A DNA stretch of 58,911 nucleotides, taken from assembly GCF_018613315.1 (NCBI RefSeq), contig NZ_JAGGQL010000027.1, positions 1 to 58,911 of the forward strand, written 5' to 3'. The stretch is from Bacillus sp. ISL-37 (GTDB lineage Bacteria > Bacillota > Bacilli > Bacillales > Cytobacillaceae). A model generated the notes under the pieces. It saw only the letters and a program-made list of their open reading frames with translations. It was not told the DNA's origin and searched no databases. Each line of letters opens with the position of its first letter. Positions within the stretch are counted from its first letter, which is position 1. Below are positions 16,266 to 23,610 of the stretch, in pieces. Made by a program: the position numbers and the translations under genes.

Positions 16266-17432
16266 TTATTCTTTTATAAATTGAGTCATATGATGCATGA
16301 TCTCATTATATTTATTTTCGGCACCAGCAAGACCGAATTTACCGGCTTCCTGCAATGGAACCACCTGGTAATTCCTTTGCCTGCTGCTAGAAACAAAGGT
16401 CGGGATAAATTCAGGGTTATTTAATACAATTTCATTACCTTCCGGTGTGATGGTTTTAGTTATTTCCACAGTGGCAAGACCGCCAATGTCTTTATAATCC
16501 CACATTTGACCTGACAGGAAGTTGCCAAGAGAGTAGACAACTAATGCTTTTCTGCCGTCTGTCGCCGTCAGCCAATCCATAGGCTGAAGAACATGCGGGT
16601 GATGGCCAAAGATGATATCAACACCCTCGTCGACGAGAAATTGTGCAAGGTCCTCTTGTTCAGTTGTAGGGAAACGCTGGTATTCATTTCCCCAGTGGAT
16701 ACTCATGACCACAACATCAGACTCTGCTTTAGCGCGATGAATCTCAGCCTTCATTGCTTCTCTGTCAATGAGATTCACGAGATGATCCTTGCCTATAGGG
16801 ACAGGAATCCCGTTCGTTCCATAGGTGTATGATAGATAGGAAACATTAATCCCATTTTTATTCAATATGCGCAATTTTTGCTGGTCGGCATCATCCTTGT
16901 ATGAACCTACATAAGGGAGCCCAGCAGCTTCCATGTTTTTAATAGAAGCCATCACACCTTTTTCAGACTTATCAAGCGAATGGTTATTTGCATTTGATAC
17001 AATATCCACTCCTGCATCTATAAACGCCTCACCAACCTCAACAGGACTATTGAACATAGGATAGCTTGACAGTCCGATTTCCACTCCGCCAAGAAGCGTT
17101 TCCTGGTTCGCGAGCAATAGGTCAGGTTCAATTAAATATTCCTTAACATTACTGAGCATCGGTTTGAAGTCATACCCAGGGTTCACGAAAGCATCTTCGT
17201 AAACTGTATCGTGGATCAGGATATCACCAATTGCTCCTAATTTCACCGTTTCCACAAAGCTCTTTCCAGAAACATCATAGCTTCTCTCAAGATGTGGTTT
17301 TTGAGATTTCATTTTTATACTTGGTGCCTTGGCCTCGGCTTCATGATACATCTGAAATGTTAATACAGATGCCAAAACACCTAAGCCAGCAAACAAGGCC
17401 AGTCCAAAAGGTTTTTTCTTCTTTTTTCTCAT
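16266..17432 (-). CDS. CapA family secreted or membrane-anchored metallophosphatase-like protein
   Basis: A 388-residue protein with a basic N terminus and one membrane segment (about 8-25), then a PgsA/CapA-type domain with metallophosphoesterase-like motifs GAIGDILIHD, LANQETLLGG, NANNHSLD, SIHWGNEYQ and GHHPHVLQ. CapA/PgsA proteins take part in poly-gamma-glutamate synthesis or export, but no pgsB or pgsC homologue is adjacent, so the role here is open (many Bacillaceae carry such orphan copies). The hairpin at 16233-16256 downstream lacks a convincing T run. Confidence 0.9.
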   Translation of the reverse strand: MRKKKKKPFGLALFAGLGVLASVLTFQMYHEAEAKAPSIKMKSQKPHLERSYDVSGKSFVETVKLGAIGDILIHDTVYEDAFVNPGYDFKPMLSNVKEYLIEPDLLLANQETLLGGVEIGLSSYPMFNSPVEVGEAFIDAGVDIVSNANNHSLDKSEKGVMASIKNMEAAGLPYVGSYKDDADQQKLRILNKNGINVSYLSYTYGTNGIPVPIGKDHLVNLIDREAMKAEIHRAKAESDVVVMSIHWGNEYQRFPTTEQEDLAQFLVDEGVDIIFGHHPHVLQPMDWLTATDGRKALVVYSLGNFLSGQMWDYKDIGGLATVEITKTITPEGNEIVLNNPEFIPTFVSSSRQRNYQVVPLQEAGKFGLAGAENKYNEIMHHMTQFIKE

Positions 17433-17607
17433 ATTAATCTCCCCAGATTAGAATGAGGCATTTTTATTTTTAAGCCCCTAAGGATAATATATTATAAGTA
17501 TGGTGATAAATGTATAAATTTCAGTGTGATTTTCATATTTTTGTCATAATTCGATAAATTATTTGAAAAGTATTTTGATAATAATAGCAAGGAGAGGGAG
17601 ATTGTAT

Positions 17608-17895
17608 ATGTTTAAAATTACTGACAGTGCTTATAAAATATTGCTCAAGGCCATCAAAGTGGAAAGGGAAGATGGGGAAAAGCTTTATGTCCGACTGACG
17701 ATGGGGATCGGCTGAGGGGGACCACAGCTAAGAGTTGCTCTGGAGGAGCAGCCGTTAACAAATGATCAGATTTTTACATTTGACGAGGTTTCAATCCTGA
17801 TTCATGAGGGTGATTCCGTTTACTTCGATAATACCAAACTAGATTATCTAAAAGATGTTTTTGGTTCGGGAAAGTTTAAACTCCTTAAAGTGTAA
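17608..17895 (+). CDS. HesB/IscA-like protein with in-frame TGA: candidate selenoprotein
   Basis: One reading frame of 96 codons runs from ATG 17608 to TAA 17895, broken only by TGA at 17713-17715 (codon 36). Before it the frame reads MFKITDSAYKILLKA...LYVRLTMGIG; after it, GGPQLRVALEE...DSVYFDNTKLDYLK, a complete HesB-like C-terminal half. The TGA sits where IscA proteins have their first conserved Cys (GxGC-GG), the expected site for selenocysteine, and HesB-like selenoproteins are a known bacterial class. A suitable hairpin follows. AGGGAG precedes the start by 7 nt. The alternative is a nonsense mutation. A standard gene caller would drop it or stop at 35 codons. Confidence 0.7.
17734..17752 (+). 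promoter_or_regulatory. Candidate bacterial SECIS hairpin
   Basis: GTTGCTC (17734-17740) pairs with GAGCAGC (17746-17752), including one G-U pair, closing a 5-nt loop TGGAG. The loop begins 25 nt after the TGA and has G at its second position, within the spacing and loop rules described for bacterial selenocysteine insertion elements. It lies inside the coding frame, as bacterial SECIS elements do. Confidence 0.55.
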
Positions 17896-18052
17896 CTTGT
17901 TAAAAGTAAAAAGAGACTTACTCAAAAGGTTGATTAAATTCGACCTGAGAGTCGCCTAATTTATTGTTTTATCCAGAATCAGGGTAAAGTTTGGTGGATT
18001 CATAAGAGATAGAAGGATATCCCTTCACCTATCTAAGCTATAGATACCTGAG

Positions 18053-18301
18053 TTGATTGAAGTGGAAGGCGCGAAGACTCCTCCGAAAATGCTAACGCAT
18101 TTCCATCGTGCGTGGGCAGGTCCGAGGAAGCTTAATCAATGTCCTGCGGGATCAGCTGGCCAGGTGAGACCCCGCAAGAGCGAAGCGATGAGGAGGCTAA
18201 GCGCCGGCCCCAAGGAAGAATTGCTTATGATAAGACGGCAAGTGGTCTTCTTCATATTCTTCCCGCGGAAAACGAAGCGCCTGGAACGGAAATCAACGGA
18301 C
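18053..18301. repeat. Dispersed repeat C (composite, GC-richer)
   Basis: The stretch carries the pieces of a repeat seen widely in Bacillaceae: GAAGGCGCGAAGACTCCT at the left, CTGCGGGATCAGC then CAGGTGAGACCCCGCA in the middle, and CGCGGAAAACGAAGCGCC then GGAACGGAAATCAAC at the right. Two segments without the usual pattern (about 18081-18143 and 18219-18262) appear inserted. Open frames through it lack ribosome binding sites. A fragment of its right end recurs at 20810-20845. Confidence 0.7.
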
Positions 18302-18323
18302 CAAATTTACAAGCTATCCTAAA

Positions 18324-18373
18324 AATAAAGAGGGTGCCCAAAAGTTTATACCTTTTGGGACACCCTCTTTATT
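18324..18373. terminator. Long bidirectional hairpin/terminator
   Basis: AATAAAGAGGGTGCCCAAAAG (two arms at 18324-18344 and 18352-18373) forms a 20-bp stem with one bulge and a 7-nt loop. It has no adjacent gene end on the plus strand other than the HesB-like gene 430 bp upstream, and may be part of a mobile intergenic module. Confidence 0.6.
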
Positions 18374-18446
18374 AATGTTTTTGAGTATCAGTACATCCTG
18401 GGGGCTACTTGTAGGGCTCGTAAGTTTAAGAGAGAAGGAAACTATA

Positions 18447-18635
18447 CTACCATTCCATTTTTTCCAGGAAATCCATTAGTTCGTTCATATTCTTTATTTT
18501 TATTGTAGAAGGATCATTTTTGTCATTGGCATGAATATCAGTCAGAAATTCTACAATAAAATCATCTGGCGACGTTACATCAGCTGTTGTGGTTGTGTAC
18601 ACATAATTTCCAGCCAGCTTTATAACTTCTTCCAT
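18447..18635 (-). CDS. Small hypothetical protein
   Basis: A 62-residue acidic protein, MEEVIKLAGNYVYTTTTADV...NELMDFLEKMEW. AAGGCGG lies about 6 nt before the ATG. No signal, membrane segment or known motif is seen, and I do not recognise the family. It lies downstream of the histidine kinase gene on the same strand (107-bp gap) and could be cotranscribed with it. Codon use and the ribosome binding site make it a likely real gene. Confidence 0.6.
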   Translation of the reverse strand: MEEVIKLAGNYVYTTTTADVTSPDDFIVEFLTDIHANDKNDPSTIKIKNMNELMDFLEKMEW

Positions 18636-18741
18636 TTCAATCCGCCTTCTTTCTCCTGTTCTTACCTACATTTTACCAGTGAAAGAAGAGGAGAACTGTG
18701 GTTCAATTTGACAATTTTTCGACTAATCGAAAAGCTAAAAT

Positions 18742-19710
18742 TTAAATAGCGGGGAGGGAAAATTGGAATACGGTCTTAAAGGGTTGAGTGGTAACAGTCA
18801 TTTCTCCTCCATGATTTTCTATTATTTGCTTGCTGATTACCAGTCCCATACCGGTTCCGTCAGTTTTTGTTGTATAGAATGGAGTGAAGATTTTTTTCAG
18901 GGAGTATTCATCAATTCCATTACCATTATCTAATACACTAACCTGAACGAATCCACCATCTTCATTCACAACCAATTTTATAGAACCTTTATTCCTTCGA
19001 TTTCCTTCAACAGCCTCTATGGCATTTTTCAATAAATTGATTAACACTTGTTTGATCGCATTTTCATCTGCCAGTGTATACACCTCTTCATCAGGAAGTT
19101 CAATATCTATTTCGATATCCTTTAGAATGGACTCGCTTGAAAAAAGCTTGAACATACTTGCAGCTAACTTGTTAACAGAGATCTTTTTTTTCGCAGAGGA
19201 GGCAGGTTTCAATACGGAAAGAAATTCAGTCAGTAAGCTATTGGCTCGATTAAGTTCATCAAGAGCTACATCTGCGAACTCCTGCTTGCCGGCAGCCTGA
19301 AGCTCCGGCTGGAGCAACTGGATAAAACCCTTGATCGTTGTCAGCGGATTCCTTATTTCATGGGCTAAGCCAGCCGCCAAATGGCTCGCTGAAACAGATT
19401 GAAGATCACTTGTGGCTGATTGAATGGCCAGTTGTAGATTCTTTAAGGTTTGCTGTTTTTCGAAAATTTCCTGTTCGAGCTTTAGATTCTTGCTTTCGAG
19501 AATTGCTTTTTCTTGATAAAAATCAACCATTGTCAACTCATCCTTCGTAATTGCCAGGTTAAGATATGGGAAAGAGTTTTCGATTGATAAGAAAGTTGGA
19601 AATAAAACAGGATTTTCTGGTCCTGGTAAGATTGAGCTTCTTGCATATGACCGTTTCTTCTCAATTCCAGCACTGAATTGTGAGCGTGGAGAGTATTTCA
19701 TAGCTTCCAT
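18742..19710 (-). CDS. Soluble sensor histidine kinase
   Basis: A 322-residue histidine kinase with no membrane segment. A short N-terminal region and coiled coil (about 65-105) lead to the HisKA helix with phospho-accepting His117 in GLAHEIRNPLTTIKGF, then an HATPase domain with N box NLLKNAIEAVE, DNGNGID, FTPFYTTK and GTGMGL. The catalytic part resembles the sporulation kinases of bacilli (KinB/KinE group), but the sensory part lacks a recognisable PAS domain. No response regulator is adjacent, as is usual for phosphorelay kinases. It is divergent from an RsbR-like gene. Confidence 0.92.
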   Translation of the reverse strand: MEAMKYSPRSQFSAGIEKKRSYARSSILPGPENPVLFPTFLSIENSFPYLNLAITKDELTMVDFYQEKAILESKNLKLEQEIFEKQQTLKNLQLAIQSATSDLQSVSASHLAAGLAHEIRNPLTTIKGFIQLLQPELQAAGKQEFADVALDELNRANSLLTEFLSVLKPASSAKKKISVNKLAASMFKLFSSESILKDIEIDIELPDEEVYTLADENAIKQVLINLLKNAIEAVEGNRRNKGSIKLVVNEDGGFVQVSVLDNGNGIDEYSLKKIFTPFYTTKTDGTGMGLVISKQIIENHGGEMTVTTQPFKTVFQFSLPAI

Positions 19711-19938
19711 CTGTATCCCTTCTCTTTATTATACTTTTGAACTGTGTTTGTTTGAAGCAATCTAGATTCGGGTAATTTCATCAGGAATTCACAATCTCTA
19801 ACCTGGGCAACCTAAATTCGATTCCTTTCGAATGTATATGACATATTCATTTAAATTATACCAGCAAAAGTGTGTATTTTTTTATAAAGAACAAAAAATA
19901 TTTTAAAAAGAACTTTTTATGACAAAAGGAGCTATGAG

Positions 19939-20778
19939 ATGGATAGAGCAATTCACTTATTTAAAGATTTCTTGATTGAAAGAGAAGAAAATGTAACAAC
20001 CAATATATTAAATTCAATTGATAAAAATCAGCCAGAAGCCTACATCAAATTAACACACCAAACAAAAGTCAATTTATATAAAGAACAAATAAAAGAACTA
20101 ATTCATTTGCTAGAAAGTTTTTTAATAGGGGAATCAGATGACGAGAGAATTAACGATTGGGGAAAACGGGTGAGTGAAGATAAAGTGCGATTAGGTCTTT
20201 CGCTTAGTCAATCAGTTCACCATTTTAATAGTATCCGCGGTGCATTGTGGGAAGAACTCTCTGACTTGGCAGATAAAATGAGTGATCTTAGTGCGGGGGA
20301 AAGCTTAAGCGTTGGCAATCTCATTAACGACTTCATTGACAATCTGATCCTCACTTTCACGAATTCCTATACTGGACAGGCCAATAAGCGCCTCAGAGCA
20401 CAGCAGGAGGTCATTGATGAACTAAGCACACCTGTCATTTCCATTGTTGATGGAGTGGCCGTTCTGCCGATCATTGGCGATATTGATACTCATAGAGCAA
20501 GAATTTTGATGGAGCATACTCTGCGTGAAACGAAGAATAAAGAAGTTGACTGCCTGATCATGGATCTTTCTGGTGTTTTCATAGTTGATACAATGGTCGC
20601 GCAGGAGCTTTTCAAAATAATAGACAGCCTTAAACTTACTGGAGTGGACGTGAACCTGACAGGAATGCGGCCTGAATTGGCACACTCAGTCGTTACTCTT
20701 GGCATCAATTTCGATAACGTAAAAATGTATAACAATCTGGGACAGGCACTAAAGGCCTTTGGGATCGTCCGAAAATAG
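19939..20778 (+). CDS. RsbR-type stressosome protein (STAS domain)
   Basis: A 279-residue protein with an N-terminal helical RsbRD-like domain (about 1-145) and a C-terminal STAS domain (about 160-275). The two threonines phosphorylated by RsbT in RsbRA are present: Thr184 in GDIDTHRAR and Thr218 in IVDTMVAQEL, 13 residues later than in RsbRA for both. Such paralogues form the stressosome, feeding general stress signals into sigma-B or other outputs. It is an orphan here, with no rsbS, rsbT or rsbU nearby, divergent from a histidine kinase. AAAGGAGC precedes the ATG. Confidence 0.92.
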   Translation: MDRAIHLFKDFLIEREENVTTNILNSIDKNQPEAYIKLTHQTKVNLYKEQIKELIHLLESFLIGESDDERINDWGKRVSEDKVRLGLSLSQSVHHFNSIRGALWEELSDLADKMSDLSAGESLSVGNLINDFIDNLILTFTNSYTGQANKRLRAQQEVIDELSTPVISIVDGVAVLPIIGDIDTHRARILMEHTLRETKNKEVDCLIMDLSGVFIVDTMVAQELFKIIDSLKLTGVDVNLTGMRPELAHSVVTLGINFDNVKMYNNLGQALKAFGIVRK

Positions 20779-20809
20779 TAAAGCGCAATCATATTGGTTA
20801 GCATGAAAG

Positions 20810-20845
20810 CGAAGCGACTGGAACGGTAAATCAACAGCCCAATAG
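20810..20845. repeat. Fragment of repeat C right end
   Basis: AAGCGAAGCGACTGGAACGG and the following AAATCAACAGCCCAA match the right end of repeat C (18277-18301) with a few changes; the rest of the element is missing. It abuts repeat B. Confidence 0.6.
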
Positions 20846-20866
20846 TACAGACCCTTTAGCTAACTC

Positions 20867-21048
20867 TGTTTTCGTAAAGATTGTTGTTAAAATCCTAAAG
20901 CCGATTTTAACGTAATATATACCCATTTTGCAGGTCGGTATTAAGTTTGCATGCTCTTTTCTCATAAGAAGTGTCAACATTACGAAGGAAAATTACTGAT
21001 TCACTCCAATTTTGTATTCAATAGCAACAAAGTTTGAGAAAAGAGCCT
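20867..21048. repeat. Dispersed repeat B, copy 1
   Basis: It shares with 29335-29489 the blocks TGTTTTCGTAAAGATTG, GCCGATTTTAACG, AATATATACCCATTTTGCAG, AATTTTGTATTCAATAG and AGAAAAGAGC in the same order. Internal inverted pairs are GTTAAAATC (20886) with GATTTTAAC, and GCTCTTTTCTCA (20953) with TGAGAAAAGAGC (21034). It is noncoding, with the look of a small non-autonomous element or structured intergenic repeat. Confidence 0.75.
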
Positions 21049-21052
21049 TAGC

Positions 21053-21098
21053 TAAAAAAAGCCGTCAAACCTAATCAAGGTTTGACGGCTAATTTTTT
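21053..21098. terminator. Bidirectional terminator (RsbR-like/plsY)
   Basis: AGCCGTCAAACCT (21060-21072) pairs perfectly with AGGTTTGACGGCT (21078-21090), with an A run on the left and T run on the right, so it can stop transcription both ways. Confidence 0.9.
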
Positions 21099-21112
21099 GC
21101 TGTTAACAGATA

Positions 21113-21700
21113 TTAAAGCCACTTGATTTTCGGCTCGGTTTTCTTGCGGATTCTCTCAATATTAGCCCTGTGCCTGTAAATAACGAAGGTAGCCAGGACA
21201 GCGACAACCACGATCAACGGAAGGTCCTGGGTAAACAGAGAGTAAATGAACGCTGCTATACCAGTTAGAATGGATGAAAGAGAAACATACTTTGTTATGT
21301 ACAAGCTGATGAAAAAGATAATGAGCATGAGTAAGAATAATACCGGTATGTACGCCAGTAAAACACCACCGGAAGTAGCAACAGCTTTGCCGCCTCGAAA
21401 TCCTGCAAAAACAGGGTACATGTGTCCAATTACAGCAAATACCCCTACTAAAAGCATATGGAGCTCATCAGCATTCAGAAGCAAAGGCAGACTAGCTGCA
21501 AGAGTTCCTTTCAAGACGTCAGCAATACTTACTACTAAACCAGCTTTTACCCCCAATGTCCGGAATGTATTTGTACCGCCTAAATTCCCGCTCCCATGTT
21601 CACGGATGTCTTTGCCATAAAATGCTTTTCCGATTATGAGTCCAGAAGGTATTGATCCAAGCAAGTAAGCTAGAATAATGATGATTGCGTTTAATGCCAT
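21113..21700 (-). CDS. plsY: Acyl-phosphate:glycerol-3-phosphate acyltransferase PlsY
   Basis: A 195-residue membrane enzyme with about five membrane segments, transferring acyl groups from acyl-phosphate to glycerol-3-phosphate, the first step of phospholipid synthesis in Firmicutes. The three PlsY motifs are visible: [24 protein letters not shown] and [18 protein letters not shown]. The start follows AAAGGAG. It stands alone between its terminator and a divergent phospholipase D family gene. The order yneR-plsY-yneT is kept relative to B. subtilis but with genes inserted on both sides. Confidence 0.96.
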   Translation of the reverse strand: MALNAIIIILAYLLGSIPSGLIIGKAFYGKDIREHGSGNLGGTNTFRTLGVKAGLVVSIADVLKGTLAASLPLLLNADELHMLLVGVFAVIGHMYPVFAGFRGGKAVATSGGVLLAYIPVLFLLMLIIFFISLYITKYVSLSSILTGIAAFIYSLFTQDLPLIVVVAVLATFVIYRHRANIERIRKKTEPKIKWL

Positions 21701-21954
21701 GAAATATTCTCCTTTAAAGATTTTAAGGTTCTTTTATTTTACCATGTTCTCTTAAAAACTCCATGCAAATCTTGAACAAAACTGATTGCGGACTTATGGC
21801 CAGCTAATTATATAGTATCTTTTCTATTTGCAATAAGATTAAATCCATAACAATTTCAATCATTAATCTTCTTACTTCCTTGCTTGCTAAGTTTATAACT
21901 TGTTGAATAAGTGAATAAGTAGGTATATTAATAAAACTTAAGGAGTCCTTCTAA

Positions 21955-23391
21955 ATGAGGATTGGAAAGAGTTTGTCTAAGAGAAAACCGTTATTGATTT
22001 TAATCATGCTTGCATTAATAGTAATCATAACGGCTGTCTATCATACAAATAAGGATATCCCTGAAGGCTTATCGTATGAGGGAGAAGTTCATAACGTCAA
22101 GGATGTCCGCTTTTTATATGATTTAACCTATAAGGGGACAGATGGTGAAAAAAAGTACGAGCATAAAATATTCGATACGGTAATGAAAAGGATTGAGGAA
22201 GCGGAGGATTTCATCGTCCTGGATATGTTTTTATTCAATGGCTATTACAAAGAAGATATGGGTTATCCGGAAATAAGTAAATCCATCGGTGAAAAGCTTA
22301 TAGCCCAGAAGAAAAAGCATAAGGATCTCACAATTGTGTTCATCACTGATGAAATTAATTTGACATACGGTTCCCACAAATCGGGAATCTTGAAGGAACT
22401 CCGTGAAAATGACATAGAAGTGATTTTCACCAATTTAGATCCGCTGAGGGATTCTAATCCATTATATACAGGTGTTTGGAGGGTGTTTTTCCAGTGGTTT
22501 GGGCAATCAGGAGATGGCTGGATTCCAAATCCGATGGCAAAGAATGCTCCGGACGTGACGCTTCGTTCCTATCTTGAGCTTATGAACCTTAAGGCTAATC
22601 ACAGAAAAGTGTTCGTAACTGAGAAAACAGCTATCGTTGCATCCGCGAATCCCCATGATGCAAGCGGCTTCCACTCAAATATAGCCTTTGAAACAAGCGG
22701 AAATATAATCGGGGACATTCTAGAATCTGAGCAGGCAGTAATCGATTTCTCTGGAGGAGGAAGCCTTCCTGATTACACATCAGTAGAGGAAAAAGGGGCT
22801 ATTAAGGTCCAGGTTTTAACGGAAGGGAAAATACTCAAGCATCTCCTGAATGAACTGAAAAAGACTGGGAAGGGAGATCAAATTTGGATAGGGATGTTCT
22901 ATTTGGCCGAAAGGAAGGTCATCGACGAAATTGACAAGGCAGCCGATCGGGGAGCGAAAATCAAAATTATACTAGATCCAAATACGAATGCGTTTGGCAA
23001 TCAGAAATCGGGCCTACCCAACATTCCTGTTTCAGAAGAAATTATGGAATTTGGAAGCGAAAATATCGAAATAAAATGGTATAACGCTGGCCAGGAGCAA
23101 TATCATGCAAAAATGATATTCTTTGACCGTGGTAAAAACAGCGTGATACTCGGAGGGTCCGCCAACTTCACCAGAAGGAATCTCGATGATTTAAACCTTG
23201 AAACCAACATGAAGATAACAGCTGCACCTGACAGTCAAGTCATTAAAGATGTTGACCATTATTTTAATAGAATCTGGAATAACGACGGAGCCAGGTTTAC
23301 ACTTGATTATGAAGAAAATAAAGACAAGCTGACTCCTTTTAAATATATTATTTACTGGATTCAGAGGATTTTATGGTTCACAAGCTATTAG
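21955..23391 (+). CDS. Phospholipase D family protein (cardiolipin-synthase-like)
   Basis: A 478-residue protein with one N-terminal membrane segment (about 13-28) and two PLD half-sites. The second is canonical HxKx4D (YHAKMIFFDRG, with GGSANFTRRN after it). The first reads NHRKVFVTEK, so the expected Asp is Glu (HxKx4E). Such proteins make cardiolipin or act as phosphodiesterases at the membrane; the exact activity is unresolved. It is divergent from plsY, which gives a loose lipid-metabolism context. AAGGAG precedes the ATG. A terminator follows directly. Confidence 0.88.
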   Translation: MRIGKSLSKRKPLLILIMLALIVIITAVYHTNKDIPEGLSYEGEVHNVKDVRFLYDLTYKGTDGEKKYEHKIFDTVMKRIEEAEDFIVLDMFLFNGYYKEDMGYPEISKSIGEKLIAQKKKHKDLTIVFITDEINLTYGSHKSGILKELRENDIEVIFTNLDPLRDSNPLYTGVWRVFFQWFGQSGDGWIPNPMAKNAPDVTLRSYLELMNLKANHRKVFVTEKTAIVASANPHDASGFHSNIAFETSGNIIGDILESEQAVIDFSGGGSLPDYTSVEEKGAIKVQVLTEGKILKHLLNELKKTGKGDQIWIGMFYLAERKVIDEIDKAADRGAKIKIILDPNTNAFGNQKSGLPNIPVSEEIMEFGSENIEIKWYNAGQEQYHAKMIFFDRGKNSVILGGSANFTRRNLDDLNLETNMKITAAPDSQVIKDVDHYFNRIWNNDGARFTLDYEENKDKLTPFKYIIYWIQRILWFTSY

Positions 23392-23396
23392 CGGCA

Positions 23397-23425
23397 AGGG
23401 CATCCTGAATTGGATGCCTTTTTTA
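23397..23425 (+). terminator. Terminator of PLD family gene
   Basis: GGCATCC (23399-23405) pairs with GGATGCC (23412-23418), followed by TTTTTT. Confidence 0.85.
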
Positions 23426-23610
23426 AATTGGTTGCATGTTAAACCAAATCATACTTCTTATTTACAACATCCTTAAGTACGATATTATTATAGGCGAAGG
23501 AAAAAAGGATGTCTTCTAAAGAATTAGGATAAATATCCTTTCACTTATAAAACATGATTTAATTTCTGCAAATATTTATAACTATTACGCCAAGAAAATG
23601 GAGATTTTAA

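Noticed and set aside
17608-17712. Plain pseudogene call for the HesB-like gene
   Set aside because: Only one stop, exactly at the cysteine position, with an intact downstream frame and SECIS-like hairpin; selenoprotein is the better hypothesis though not proven.
18053-18375. Two overlapping plus-strand frames of 78-89 codons
   Set aside because: They run through repeat C and lack translation signals.
23426-23610. Purine riboswitch upstream of the NCS2 permease
   Set aside because: I see no conserved purine-aptamer loops or matching terminator stem in this stretch.
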